Positions 39,963 through 48,839 of a stretch of 64,000 nt of DNA are shown one piece after another. Every line of letters starts with the position of its first letter. Positions within the stretch are counted from its first letter, which is position 1. Source of the DNA: Streptomyces roseus (GTDB taxonomy: Bacteria; Actinomycetota; Actinomycetes; Streptomycetales; Streptomycetaceae); assembly GCF_001044425.1 (NCBI RefSeq), contig NZ_LFML01000053.1, positions 1-64,000 of the forward strand, given 5' to 3'. The position numbers and the translations under genes are program-made. The notes beneath the pieces were generated by a model. It saw only the letters and a list, made by a program, of their open reading frames with translations, was not told where the DNA came from and made no database searches.

Positions 39963-42269
39963 TCACTCCGGCTGGTCCCGCGCCGCCGCCACGAGGGCCC
40001 GCAGGAGGCCGGTCAGCCGGGTCGTACGCGGCTTCGGCAGCACCTCGGCGACCGCGCGCGGCAGCGCCTGGTCCACGCCGTGCACCACGGACAGGTGCCG
40101 CTCGGCCCGCCCGAACGCCGTGTACACCCAGTCCCGGGAGAGGGCCTGCGCCGCGTCACCGGGCAGCACGACGACCACGGCGGGCCAGCGCGCGCCCACC
40201 GCCTGGTGCGCCGTCACCGCCCAGCCGTGCCGCACCTGCGTCTCCACCCGCTCCTTCGGTACGACGATCCGCGCGCCGGAGGCGTCCAGGTGCAGCCCTT
40301 GCGCGTCGGCCGACACCACCGTGGCCGGGACGGCCCGGCCGGGCGAGGGCACGTGCACGACGCGGTCGCCGGGGTCGAAACCGCCGAACCGGCCGGGGCC
40401 CGGGTTCAGCCGCTCCTTGAGGGCCGTGTTCAGGGCGCGGGTGCCCGCCGAGCCCCCGTGGCCCGGGGTGATGACCTGGACGGCGTCCGCGGCGATCCCG
40501 AAGGCGCGCGGTACGGACTCGGCCACCAGCTGCACGGTGCGGTGGACGGCCTCCCCGGCATCGCGCACCGGGACGATGACGACCTCCTTGCCGGGGGCCT
40601 CGACCTGGTTCAGCTCGCCGACGCCGATCCCGGAGACGAGCTCGCCGACCGGCCCGGGGTCGGGCGTGCGGGAGACCACCTGCGGGCAGGCGCGGGCCGC
40701 CAGTACATCGCCGAACACCCGGCCGGGCCCGGCGGACCCGAGCACCCCGGGGTCCCCGGAGAGCACCAGGCGGGCCCCGTCGGGGACGGACTCGACGAGC
40801 GCGGCGGCGCTCTCCACGTCCAGCTGGGGGGCGTCGAGGACCACGAGCAGGTCCACCGCGAACTGCCCGTCCGCGTCCCGGCCGGGGCCGGCCGCGCCGG
40901 AGAGCAGGTCCGCGACGGCGACGGCGCCGTGCAGGGGCGTGTGCGCGGCCAGGCAGACGCGCAGGCCGAGATCGCGGGCGGCCGCGAGCAGGGCCAGCGG
41001 TTCGGCGCGGGCGGCCTCGCCGCCGGTGTGGGTCACCAGGCCGTGGCCGGAGACGGCGCGGATCAGCTCGGCGCCGGGGCCGGTGGCGGCCTTCTCCCAG
41101 TCCGCCGGAGCGTCGAAGGCGTTGGCGAGCCGGGCCAGGCCGTCGGCCAGGCTCTCCTCGGCCAGTGCGTGGCCCTCCAGGCCGACGAGCACGCGGACGG
41201 GCTGCTCCTCGCCCTCGGCGACGGGCGGGCCGAGCGGCTCCTGGAACACGAGGACGGCGCCCTCGCCGATGGACCGCTCCAGGGCTCCGGCGGGGTCCGG
41301 GACGCCGTACTGGGCCAGGGCGGCTTCGAGAGCGGGGGCCTCCAGGGCGGTGTGCCCCTTGAGCGCCGCCTGCCCCAGCAGCCAGCCCACCAGGGCGGCG
41401 GCGCGCCGCTCGTCGCCGGGGCCGGCCTCCGGGCCGAGCAGGGCCCGGGCGAAGCCGTCGGCCTGCGCGGGGCGGACGGCGGCGACGGCGAGGAGTTGCC
41501 AGGGGTCCTCGGCGAGCCGCTCGGCGGCGGCCTCGCCGAGGGCGGTGGCGGCCGGGACGGCCAGCGCCTCGGGGGCGCCGCCGCGGGCGAGCACGGCGCG
41601 CACGCCGTCGACGCCGGCGGCGGTCGGGGCGGGGACGGCGGGCCGGGCGGGGCGGGGGGCCGCGGGAGCCTCCGCCGCCCGCCGCGGAGCGACGGGCGCC
41701 TCGTCGAAGTACACGGGGGAGGGCTTCTCCCCGCTCTCCACCGCCCGTACGGCGGCCAGCAGATCGGCGGCCTTCCCGCTGAGCTTGGCTCCTGCCTCCA
41801 CGGGGGCCTGACGCTCGGCCTTGCGGCGGGCGATGCGCTCCCGCTCCACCTTCTGCGCGGCCAGCTCGGCGGCGGCCTCGCTCACCACGGGCTGCGCCAC
41901 CTCCCCGGCGGCGGCCCCGGCCTCGGACTCGGCCCCGGCCCCGGCCCCGGGCTCGGCCCCGGCCTCGGCCTCGGCCTCGGCTTCGGTCTCCGGCGCGTCG
42001 GAATCGACATCGGAAGCCGCTGCGACCGCGGCCTCCGGCGCGTCGGAGCCGCCGTCAGGGGCCGGCCCCGCCCCCGACCCGGACTCCGGCACCGCCGCGC
42101 CCTCCTCGCCCTGCGCCGCGTCCCCTTCCGGCACCGGGGGCTGCGCCTGCGGCCCCGCGCTGCCCGCTCCGGCGCCGGCGGCCTGCGGCTCCGCCGCCTC
42201 CGCCCCGGAGGGGGCCGCCTCGGGGGTGGCCGGGTCCTTCGGGGAAACGGCTTGGCGGTCCGTGCTCAC
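39963..42269 (-). CDS. RecD2-like helicase-derived protein with degenerate Walker motifs
   Basis: The product has 768 aa with a GTG start (GTGA overlap with the aldo/keto reductase). Residues 1-130 are an acidic Ala/Glu/Pro/Gly-rich disordered region. From about 220 the domain order of RecD2/TraA-type SF1 helicases can be followed: helix-hairpin-like region, ATPase core, motif III-like LVLSGDPGVLGSAGPGRVFGDVL at 501-523, LNTALKERLNP with FDPGDRVVHV, and motif V/VI-like VTAHQAVGARWPAVVVVLPG at 685-704 with YTAFGRAERHLSVV. But the P-loop position (407-421, GHGLVTHTGGEAARA) lacks GKT, and Walker B reads VVLDAPQLD in place of DEA. ATP hydrolysis is therefore doubtful. Confidence 0.75.
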   Translation of the reverse strand: MSTDRQAVSPKDPATPEAAPSGAEAAEPQAAGAGAGSAGPQAQPPVPEGDAAQGEEGAAVPESGSGAGPAPDGGSDAPEAAVAAASDVDSDAPETEAEAEAEAGAEPGAGAGAESEAGAAAGEVAQPVVSEAAAELAAQKVERERIARRKAERQAPVEAGAKLSGKAADLLAAVRAVESGEKPSPVYFDEAPVAPRRAAEAPAAPRPARPAVPAPTAAGVDGVRAVLARGGAPEALAVPAATALGEAAAERLAEDPWQLLAVAAVRPAQADGFARALLGPEAGPGDERRAAALVGWLLGQAALKGHTALEAPALEAALAQYGVPDPAGALERSIGEGAVLVFQEPLGPPVAEGEEQPVRVLVGLEGHALAEESLADGLARLANAFDAPADWEKAATGPGAELIRAVSGHGLVTHTGGEAARAEPLALLAAARDLGLRVCLAAHTPLHGAVAVADLLSGAAGPGRDADGQFAVDLLVVLDAPQLDVESAAALVESVPDGARLVLSGDPGVLGSAGPGRVFGDVLAARACPQVVSRTPDPGPVGELVSGIGVGELNQVEAPGKEVVIVPVRDAGEAVHRTVQLVAESVPRAFGIAADAVQVITPGHGGSAGTRALNTALKERLNPGPGRFGGFDPGDRVVHVPSPGRAVPATVVSADAQGLHLDASGARIVVPKERVETQVRHGWAVTAHQAVGARWPAVVVVLPGDAAQALSRDWVYTAFGRAERHLSVVHGVDQALPRAVAEVLPKPRTTRLTGLLRALVAAARDQPE

Positions 42270-43261
42270 AGCGTGCTCCAGTCGTGGTCGGGGTAGCGGT
42301 GCACGGGCGCGGACACATCGTCCAGCGCCCGGCAGATCTCCTCGGGAAGGGTAAGCGGCTCCACCGACAACGCCTCGCTGAGCTGCGCGGACGTCCGCGC
42401 GCCCACGATCGGCGCGACCACGCCCGGCCGGTCCCGGATCCATGCCAGTGCCACCTGGAGCGGGGTCACCGCGAGCCCCTGGGCCGCCGTCGCGACCGCG
42501 TCCACGATGCCGCTCGCCGTCTCCTCCAGATACGGTTCCACGAAGCCGCCCATCGTCGGCGAGGCCCCCCGGGAGCCGGCCGGGGCCGCGCCGTCCCGGT
42601 ACTTGCCCGTCAGGACCCCCCGCCCCAGCGGGGAGGACGGGAGCAGCCCGACCCCCAGGTCCAGCGCCGCCGGGAGCACCTCGCGCTCCACGCCCCGCTG
42701 GAGCAGCGAGTACTCCATCTGCGCCGACGCCAGCCGCGTCCGCACCCCCGGTGCGGCCAGCTGCCACGTCGCCGACTTCGCCAGCTGCCAGCCGGAGAAG
42801 CCCGCCACCCCCGCGTACCGGGCCCTGCCGCTGCTCACCGCCAGGTCCAGGGCCTGGAGGGTCTCCTCCAGCGGGGTCGCCGGGTCGAAGGCGTGGACCT
42901 GCCACAGGTCCACGTGGTCGGTGCCGAGCCGGGCCAGCGAATCGTCGAGCGCGGCGAGCAGGTGCCCGCGCGAGCCGTCGACCCGGCGGTCGGCGGCCCG
43001 CACCGAGCCCGACTTCGTCGCGATCACCAGGTCCCGGCGCGGGACCAGCCCGCCGATCAACTGCCCCAGCAGGTACTCCGCCTCACCGCCCCCGTACACG
43101 TCGGCGGTGTCCACGAGCGTCCCGCCCGCCTCCCAGAACGTCTTCAACTGCTCGGCAGCGCCCGACTCGTCCGGGCCCTCCGCGCAACGGCCCCAGGTCA
43201 GGGTGCCGAGGCCGATCCGGGAGACGCGCAGTCCGGTGCGGCCGAGATGCCTGTGCTCCAT
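42266..43261 (-). CDS. Aldo/keto reductase
   Basis: The product has 331 aa, a TIM-barrel NADPH-dependent oxidoreductase. N-terminus MEHRHLGRTGLRVSRIGLGT; catalytic Asp and Tyr in DTADVYGGGEAE, Lys in VIATKSG, His in DLWQVHAFD; C-terminal cofactor region PIVGARTSAQLSEAL. Resembles the AKR11/AKR12 group (YghZ/IolS-like). Its stop overlaps the RecD2-like GTG. It is divergent from the LLM oxidoreductase gene, with an operator-like repeat between. Confidence 0.92.
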   Translation of the reverse strand: MEHRHLGRTGLRVSRIGLGTLTWGRCAEGPDESGAAEQLKTFWEAGGTLVDTADVYGGGEAEYLLGQLIGGLVPRRDLVIATKSGSVRAADRRVDGSRGHLLAALDDSLARLGTDHVDLWQVHAFDPATPLEETLQALDLAVSSGRARYAGVAGFSGWQLAKSATWQLAAPGVRTRLASAQMEYSLLQRGVEREVLPAALDLGVGLLPSSPLGRGVLTGKYRDGAAPAGSRGASPTMGGFVEPYLEETASGIVDAVATAAQGLAVTPLQVALAWIRDRPGVVAPIVGARTSAQLSEALSVEPLTLPEEICRALDDVSAPVHRYPDHDWSTL

Positions 43262-43328
43262 GACCGCTGAGACTACTGGGGCACTGACGCGGGACGCCCT
43301 GGCGCGCTACAGTCCCCCGCAGACCCAC

Positions 43329-43345
43329 GTTACTGATCGGTAAAC
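43329..43345. promoter_or_regulatory. Operator-like GTTACTGATCGGTAAAC
   Basis: The dyad TTACTGATCGGTAA lies in the 109-base gap between divergent AKR and LLM genes, 26 bases before the LLM start. Candidate binding site for a regulator not encoded nearby. Confidence 0.45.
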
Positions 43346-43370
43346 CGGCATCACCGTAAGGGGACGACAC

Positions 43371-44420
43371 ATGCGGCTCGGCATCAATCTCGGCTACTGG
43401 GGCGCTGGCATGGACGCCGACAACCTGGCCGTGGCCCAGGAGGCGGACCGCCTGGGCTACGACGTCTGCTGGGCGGCCGAGGCCTACGGCTCCGACGCCC
43501 CGACGGTGCTCGCCTGGGTCGCCGCCCAGACCGAGCGCATCGACGTAGGCTCCGCGATCCTGCAGATCCCGGCCCGCCAGCCCGCGATGACCGCGATGAC
43601 GGCCGCCACCCTCGACTCCCTCACCAAGGGCCGCTTCCGCCTCGGCCTCGGCGTCTCCGGCCCCCAGGTCTCCGAGGGCTGGTACGGCGTCAAGTTCGAC
43701 AAGCCGCTCGCCCGCACCCGCGAGTACGTGGAGATCGTCCGCAAGGCCATGTCCCGCGAGCGCCTCAGCTACGACGGCGAGCACTGGACCCTGCCGCTGC
43801 CCGGCGGCCCCGGCAAGCCGATCAAGCTGACCGTGCACCCCGAGCGCGAGCACATCCCGCTCTACATCGCCGCCATCGGGCCCAAGAACCTGGAGCAGAC
43901 CGGCGAGATCGCCGACGGCGCCCTGCTCATCTTCCCGGCCGCCGAACACCTGGAGGCCACCGCGCTCACCCACATCCGGGCGGGTCGCGAGAGGGCCGGA
44001 CTGACCATGGAGGGCTTCGACGTCTGCCCGACGGTCCCGCTGGCCGTCGGCGAGGACGTGACCGGCCTCGCCGACATGTTCCGCCCGTACACGGCCCTGT
44101 ACGTCGGCGGCATGGGCAGCCGGAAGCAGAACTTCTACAACCAGCTCGCCCAGCGCATGGGCTACGAGAAGGAAGCCGCCGAGATCCAGGACAAGTACCT
44201 GGCGGGCGACAAGGCGGGCGCGGCCGCGGCCGTCCCGCACTCGCTGATCGACTCGACCACCCTGCTCGGCTCCGTCGAGCGGATCGCCGACGGGATGCGG
44301 GCCTACGCCGAGGCCGGGGTCACCACCCTCACGCTCGCCCCGGCCGGTTTCACCCTGGACGAGCGGATCACCGCACTGCGCGCCGGCACGGAGGCCATGG
44401 AACGCGCCGGCCTGGCGTAA
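43371..44420 (+). CDS. LLM-class F420-dependent oxidoreductase
   Basis: The product has 349 aa, luciferase-like TIM barrel. Marks: LGINLGYWGAGMDADNLAVAQEADRLGYDVCWAAEAYGSDAPTVLAW, VGSAILQIPARQPAMTAMTAATLDSLTKGRFRLGLGVSGPQVSEGWYG, and YIAAIGPKNLEQTGEIADG. These fit the F420-linked family rather than FMN monooxygenases. Streptomyces makes F420, so the cofactor is available. Substrate unknown. SD AAGGGGA. A strong terminator follows. Confidence 0.9.
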   Translation: MRLGINLGYWGAGMDADNLAVAQEADRLGYDVCWAAEAYGSDAPTVLAWVAAQTERIDVGSAILQIPARQPAMTAMTAATLDSLTKGRFRLGLGVSGPQVSEGWYGVKFDKPLARTREYVEIVRKAMSRERLSYDGEHWTLPLPGGPGKPIKLTVHPEREHIPLYIAAIGPKNLEQTGEIADGALLIFPAAEHLEATALTHIRAGRERAGLTMEGFDVCPTVPLAVGEDVTGLADMFRPYTALYVGGMGSRKQNFYNQLAQRMGYEKEAAEIQDKYLAGDKAGAAAAVPHSLIDSTTLLGSVERIADGMRAYAEAGVTTLTLAPAGFTLDERITALRAGTEAMERAGLA

Positions 44421-44440
44421 CCGCTCCCCGCATGCTCTGC

Positions 44441-44479
44441 GGCCGTGGGGGGGGCTCGGGGGTCTCCCCCGCCACGGCC
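44441..44479 (+). terminator. Hairpin after LLM oxidoreductase gene
   Basis: GGCCGTGG at 44441 pairs with CCACGGCC at 44472, with GGGGG/CCCCC pairing inside. Confidence 0.7.
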
Positions 44480-44607
44480 GACACAGGCACAACGCGTGCG
44501 ACGCCCCGCGGGTTACGCCCGTACCCCCGCCCGTCGCCGTCGTTCATTCGGCCGAGCCGTCCACCCCTTCGGTTGCCGGGCCCCCGGATCGGCCGTTGAC
44601 TCGATGC

Positions 44608-45396
44608 ATGCTCTCTGCCCGCAGCCTGTTCCAGGAGATCGTCGACCACGACGACTCGTTCCAGCTGTTCTGCTCCATCGCGGCCAGCGGCGAGTCCCAG
44701 GGCGGCTGGGAGAACGCCCGGATCGCGGCCCTGGTGCCCGACGGCATGCGCGAGCTCGCACCCAAGATCACCCGGCACGGCGCCGACGAGGACAAGCACG
44801 GCCGGATCTTCCACGCCCTGCTGCGCAAGCGCGGGCTGCCTCCTGTCCCCGTGCCCCCCGAGACCGACTACACGATGCTGCTGGAGCGGCGCGGCATCGG
44901 CCTCGCGCACGAGAAGCTCCGCCGCGACGAGCCGCTGACCGAGCAGGACATCGTCGTCTACCTCGCCCACAGCCGCGTCACCGAGCAGCGCGCCGCCGAC
45001 CAGATGGTCATGCTGGTGCGGCAGTTCGGGGACCACCCCGAGGTCGGCAAGGCCGTCCGCATGATCAGCCACGACGAGGACAACCACCTCGCCTACTGCC
45101 AGGAGGAGCTGCTCCGCCTGGTCCGCGAAGGGCACGGCCGGACCATCCAGCGGGTGCTGCGCGAGAGCGCCCTCGCCGAGATCTCCATCTACCGGGACGT
45201 GAGCCTCGCCGTCATGGGCCACATGGGCCGGCTGCTGCGCTGGCCCGCGCCCAAGGCGGCCGCGCTGGCCGCCGGGATCCGCGGGGCGTACGCGTACGAG
45301 CGGTTCGCCGGCTGGCACCGGATGATCAGCCTGCGCATGCCGGAGCGGCGCGACGCGCTGGGCGGCGCGGCGCTGACCACGCCCGAGTACGCGTGA
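44608..45396 (+). CDS. Ferritin-like domain protein
   Basis: The product has 262 aa, all-helical. Acidic/His pairs that could bind a di-iron centre appear in LAPKITRHGADEDKHGRIFH, SRVTEQRAADQMVMLVRQFG and RMISHDEDNHLAYCQEELL (E/D-x2-H type). This fits the large ferritin-like superfamily of uncharacterised actinobacterial proteins, not ferritin or bacterioferritin. ATG 44608 has no obvious SD. Function unknown: oxidase, hydroxylase or iron handling are all possible. Confidence 0.7.
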   Translation: MLSARSLFQEIVDHDDSFQLFCSIAASGESQGGWENARIAALVPDGMRELAPKITRHGADEDKHGRIFHALLRKRGLPPVPVPPETDYTMLLERRGIGLAHEKLRRDEPLTEQDIVVYLAHSRVTEQRAADQMVMLVRQFGDHPEVGKAVRMISHDEDNHLAYCQEELLRLVREGHGRTIQRVLRESALAEISIYRDVSLAVMGHMGRLLRWPAPKAAALAAGIRGAYAYERFAGWHRMISLRMPERRDALGGAALTTPEYA

Positions 45397-45411
45397 GCGG
45401 CCCGGCAGCCC

Positions 45412-46401
45412 CTACAGCCAGCCGCGGCTCTTGAACAGGCGGTGCAGGCCCAGACAGGTGCCGATCATCACCACAACCACGGCCGGATAGCCCCAGACCT
45501 GCCGGAGCTCCGGCATGTGGTCGAAGTTCATCCCGTAGATGCCCGCCACCATCGTCGGCACGGCCGCCATCGCCGCCCAGGCCGAGATCTTGCGCATGTC
45601 GTCGTTCTGCCGGACGCCCATCTGCGCCAGGTGCGCGGACAGCGCGTCCGACAGCAGCCGGTCCAGGCCCTCGATGTACTCGCTCGCCTTGGTCAGGTGG
45701 TCGGCGACGTCACGGAAGAACGGCTGCGCGTGCTCGTGCACGAAGGGCACGTCTCCGAAGGCCAGCCGGTCCATCGGCTGGAGCAGCGGGTTCGTGGCAC
45801 GGCGGAACTCCAGCACCTGCCGCTTGAAGGCGTAGATCCGGGCGGCGGTGTTCTTGTCCGTCGCCTGCGGTGCGAAGACGTCGGCCTCCACCTCCTCCAG
45901 ATCGACCTGGAGTTCGGCGGCGACCTCGATGTAGTGGTCGACCACGGCGTCGGACACCGCGTACAGCACCGCCGTCGGCCCGTGCCGAAGGACCTCCGGA
46001 TCGTGTTCCAGCCGGTGGCGCACCGCGCTCAGCGGGGCCCCCTCGCCGTGCCGGACCGTGACCACGAAGGAGTCGCCGATGAAGAGCATCAGCTCGCCGG
46101 TGGTGACGGTGTCGCTGTCGTCGTCGTACATGACCGGCTTGAGGACGACGAACAGCGAGTCGTCGTACACCTCCAGCTTGGGGCGCTGGTGCGCGGTCAG
46201 CGCGTCCTCCACGGCCAGCTTGTGCAGCCGGAACTCCCTGCTGACGTGCTCGAACTCCTCCTCCGTCGGCTCGTGCATGCCGACCCAGAGGAAGGCGTCA
46301 CCACTGGCCCGTGCCTCGTCGAGGGCGTCCGAGAGGTCGTCGGGCGCGGCGGAGCGGCGTCCGTCGCGGTACATGGCGCAGTCGACTATCACGGACGGCA
46401 T
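45412..46401 (-). CDS. corA: CorA-family Mg2+/Co2+ transporter
   Basis: The product has 329 aa. A long cytoplasmic funnel (WVGMHEPTEEEFEHVSREFRLHKLAVEDALTAHQRPKLEVYDDSLF) and two C-terminal transmembrane helices with the pore motif YGMNFDHMPEL, the invariant GMN signature. Pentameric channel for Mg2+ uptake. ATG 46401 is preceded by GGGGGAGA. Convergent with the ferritin-like gene (15 bases apart) and divergent from the phosphatase gene. Confidence 0.93.
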   Translation of the reverse strand: MPSVIVDCAMYRDGRRSAAPDDLSDALDEARASGDAFLWVGMHEPTEEEFEHVSREFRLHKLAVEDALTAHQRPKLEVYDDSLFVVLKPVMYDDDSDTVTTGELMLFIGDSFVVTVRHGEGAPLSAVRHRLEHDPEVLRHGPTAVLYAVSDAVVDHYIEVAAELQVDLEEVEADVFAPQATDKNTAARIYAFKRQVLEFRRATNPLLQPMDRLAFGDVPFVHEHAQPFFRDVADHLTKASEYIEGLDRLLSDALSAHLAQMGVRQNDDMRKISAWAAMAAVPTMVAGIYGMNFDHMPELRQVWGYPAVVVVMIGTCLGLHRLFKSRGWL

Positions 46402-46443
46402 TCTCCCCCGGCCTCCCCCGGTCCGCACGCAAGCGCCACCGCT

Positions 46444-46449
46444 TACGCT
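46444..46449 (+). promoter_or_regulatory. -10 element for leaderless phosphatase gene
   Basis: TACGCT ends six bases before ATG 46456 and no SD exists. Confidence 0.45.
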
Positions 46450-46455
46450 TGCGTC

Positions 46456-47184
46456 ATGGCCACGCTGATCCTCGTACGACACGGACGGTCCACCGCCAAC
46501 ACCGCCGGGCTGCTCGCCGGATGGACGCCGGGAGTCGCCCTCGACGAGCGCGGCGCCGAGCAGGCGGCGGCGCTGCCCGGGCGGCTCGCCGCGGTACCGC
46601 TGGCCGCCGCCGTCAGCAGCCCCCTCCAGCGCTGCCGGGAGACCCTCGCCCCGCTGCTCGCCGCGCGCCCCGAGCTGGAGCTGCACACCGACGACCGGAT
46701 CGGCGAATGCCACTACGGTGACTGGTCGAACCGCAAACTCTCCGAGCTCTCCGACGAACCCCTGATGAAGATCGTCCAGCAGCACCCCTCGGCCGCCGCC
46801 TTCCCCGGCGGCGAGTCGATGCGCGCCATGCAGGCGCGCGCCGTGGACGCCGTACGGGAGTGGAACGCGCGCATCGAGGAGGAGCACGGGAGCGACGCCG
46901 TCTTCCTGATGTGCTCGCACGGGGACATCATCAAGTCCCTTGTGGCGGACGCCCTCGGCATGCACCTGGACCTCTTCCAGCGCATCCACGTCGACCCCTG
47001 CTCGGTCACCGCCGTCCGCTACACGCCGACGCGCCCCTTCCTGCTCCGGCTCGGCGACACGGGGGACTTCGGTTCGCTCGCCCCGCGCCCGGCCCCCGCC
47101 CCGGACGCCGGCACCGCCGACTTCGAGAGCGCGACGGAGGACGGAGGCAACGGCGTCGTCGGAGGCGGCGCGGGCGCGGCCTGA
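46456..47184 (+). CDS. Histidine phosphatase (phosphoglycerate-mutase-like) family protein
   Basis: The product has 242 aa. Phosphoacceptor His in LILVRHGRST, second Arg/His in SSPLQRCRETL and CSHGDIIK, Glu in DRIGECHYGDWSN. This is the broad-specificity phosphatase group that in Actinobacteria precedes DUF3090 and SCO1664-family genes and mshC (sometimes called MSMEG_4193-like). The C-terminal 40 residues are low complexity. Conserved linkage hints at a shared role with mycothiol ligase, but that is inference. Confidence 0.9.
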   Translation: MATLILVRHGRSTANTAGLLAGWTPGVALDERGAEQAAALPGRLAAVPLAAAVSSPLQRCRETLAPLLAARPELELHTDDRIGECHYGDWSNRKLSELSDEPLMKIVQQHPSAAAFPGGESMRAMQARAVDAVREWNARIEEEHGSDAVFLMCSHGDIIKSLVADALGMHLDLFQRIHVDPCSVTAVRYTPTRPFLLRLGDTGDFGSLAPRPAPAPDAGTADFESATEDGGNGVVGGGAGAA

Positions 47185-47246
47185 TCGAAGCGCGCAGTAG
47201 GGTGGACGGGCCGAAACAACCCGCCACCGAGACTTGGAGACTGGAC

Positions 47247-47837
47247 GTGCCCCGTCAGGTGTTCCTCTACGACCCGCCGGACCGCTTCGTGGCGGGCACG
47301 GTCGGCCTGCCGGGACGCCGTACGTTCTTCCTGCAGGCCTCGTCCGGCCCCCGCGTCACCAGCGTCTCCCTGGAGAAGACCCAGGTCGCGGCGTTGGCCG
47401 AGCGGATGGACGAGCTGCTGGACGAGGTCGTGCGGCGCACCGGGGGCAACGCCCCGGTCCCGGCCATGGCTCCCGCCGAGGCCGCCGACACCGCGCCGCT
47501 GGACGTCCCGGTCGACGAGGAGTTCCGCGTCGGCACCATGGCCCTGGCCTGGGACGGCGAGGAACAGCGGATGATCGTCGAGGCGCAGGCGCTCGTGGAA
47601 CTCGACGCCGACTCGGAGGAGGACCTCGCCGAGGCGGAGGAGCGGCTGCTCCAGGACGAGGAGAACGGCCCGCCGATGCTCCGGGTCCGCCTCACCGGCG
47701 CCCAGGCCCGGGCGTTCGCCAAGCGGGCCCTGGACGTGGTCAACGCGGGCCGGCCGCCGTGCCCGCTGTGCAGTCTCCCGCTCGATCCCGAGGGGCACGT
47801 CTGCCCGCGCCAGAACGGCTACCGGCGCCAGGCGTGA
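47247..47837 (+). CDS. DUF3090-family protein
   Basis: The product has 196 aa with GTG 47247 after GGAG. N-terminus PRQVFLYDPPDRFVAGTVGLPGRRTFFLQAS; C-terminal zinc-knuckle-like CPLCSLPLDPEGHVCPRQNG. Unknown function; nearly universal in Actinobacteria beside the phosphatase and the SCO1664-family gene. Stop overlaps the next start (GTGA). Confidence 0.9.
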   Translation: MPRQVFLYDPPDRFVAGTVGLPGRRTFFLQASSGPRVTSVSLEKTQVAALAERMDELLDEVVRRTGGNAPVPAMAPAEAADTAPLDVPVDEEFRVGTMALAWDGEEQRMIVEAQALVELDADSEEDLAEAEERLLQDEENGPPMLRVRLTGAQARAFAKRALDVVNAGRPPCPLCSLPLDPEGHVCPRQNGYRRQA

Positions 47838-48718
47838 GCGTCACGGGGGAACTTGAGGAGCTGCTCGCGCGGGGCGAGCTCACCGTCGTCGGCAGGATCC
47901 GCGAGGCGTCCAACGCCGTGTTGCTGTGCACGGTGGCGTACGGGGACCTGAGCGCCGACTGCGTGTACAAGCCGGTCAAGGGGGAGCGCCCGCTGTGGGA
48001 CTTCCCCGACGGGAACCTGGCCCAGCGCGAGGTCGCCGCCTACCTGGTCTCCGAGGCCACGGGATGGGGCCTGGTGCCGCCGACCGTGCTGCGCGACGGG
48101 CCCTACGGGGAGGGCATGGTCCAGCTGTGGATCGGGTCCGGGGACGACCGGGACGCCGAGGATGACGCAGACGCCGAGGACGCCGGAGACACCGAGACGG
48201 GAGACGGGTCCGACGGCGAGGGGCCCGGAGAGCCCTCCGGCCTGCTGGCCCTCGTCGAGGGCGAGGAGGCGGGGGAGGGCTGGAAGCCGGTCGCCCTCGC
48301 CGACGTCGGGGAGGGCCGCACCGCGCTGCTCGTCCACGCCGACGACCCCCGGCTGCGCCGGCTCGCCGTCCTCGACGCCGTGATCAACAACGGCGACCGC
48401 AAGGGCGGCCACCTGCTGCCCGCGCCCGACGGGCGGCTCTACGGCATCGACCACGGGGTGACCTTCCACCGCGAGGACAAGCTGCGCACTCTGCTCTGGG
48501 GCTGGGCCGGCGAACCGCTGACCGACGAGGCACGCGAGGTGCTCACCGCCCTCGCGGCCGGCCTGGCCGACGGGGAGCCGCTGGCCACCCGGCTGGCCGA
48601 ACTGATCACCGCGGTCGAGCTGGCCGCCGTACGGGCCCGGGTGGCCGATCTGCTGCGCACCGGGGTGCACCCGCGGCCGTCCGGGCAGTGGCCGGCCATC
48701 CCCTGGCCGCCGGTCTGA
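47834..48718 (+). CDS. SCO1664-family protein (PI3/4-kinase-like fold)
   Basis: The product has 294 aa with a GTG start overlapping DUF3090. Conserved blocks RIREASNAVLLCTV, YKPVKGERPLWDFPDGNLAQREVAAY, VINNGDRKGGHLL and YGIDHGVTFHREDKLRTLLWGW resemble kinase-like ATP-grasping folds (NGDRKGGH as catalytic loop, IDHG as metal loop). Residues about 100-135 are an acidic insertion. Biochemical role unknown. Strict linkage to DUF3090 suggests a complex. Confidence 0.88.
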   Translation: MSVTGELEELLARGELTVVGRIREASNAVLLCTVAYGDLSADCVYKPVKGERPLWDFPDGNLAQREVAAYLVSEATGWGLVPPTVLRDGPYGEGMVQLWIGSGDDRDAEDDADAEDAGDTETGDGSDGEGPGEPSGLLALVEGEEAGEGWKPVALADVGEGRTALLVHADDPRLRRLAVLDAVINNGDRKGGHLLPAPDGRLYGIDHGVTFHREDKLRTLLWGWAGEPLTDEAREVLTALAAGLADGEPLATRLAELITAVELAAVRARVADLLRTGVHPRPSGQWPAIPWPPV

Positions 48719-48722
48719 ACAG

Positions 48723-48749
48723 GCCTGGCCGGGCGCAGCCCGGCCAGGC
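48723..48749 (+). terminator. Hairpin after SCO1664-family gene
   Basis: GCCTGGCCGGGC and GCCCGGCCAGGC form 12 perfect pairs around GCA, four bases past the stop. It separates mshC transcription from the upstream operon. Confidence 0.85.
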
Positions 48750-48827
48750 ACACAACGAGCCGGACCGCAAGAGCGCCGATCAGGCCAACAGTGCAGGTCC
48801 GGTTCGTTTTCGGAACACGCGTCCGGT

Positions 48828-48833
48828 TAGGCT
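48828..48833 (+). promoter_or_regulatory. -10 element for leaderless mshC
   Basis: TAGGCT ends six bases before ATG 48840; no SD is visible. Confidence 0.4.
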
Positions 48834-48839
48834 CGACCC

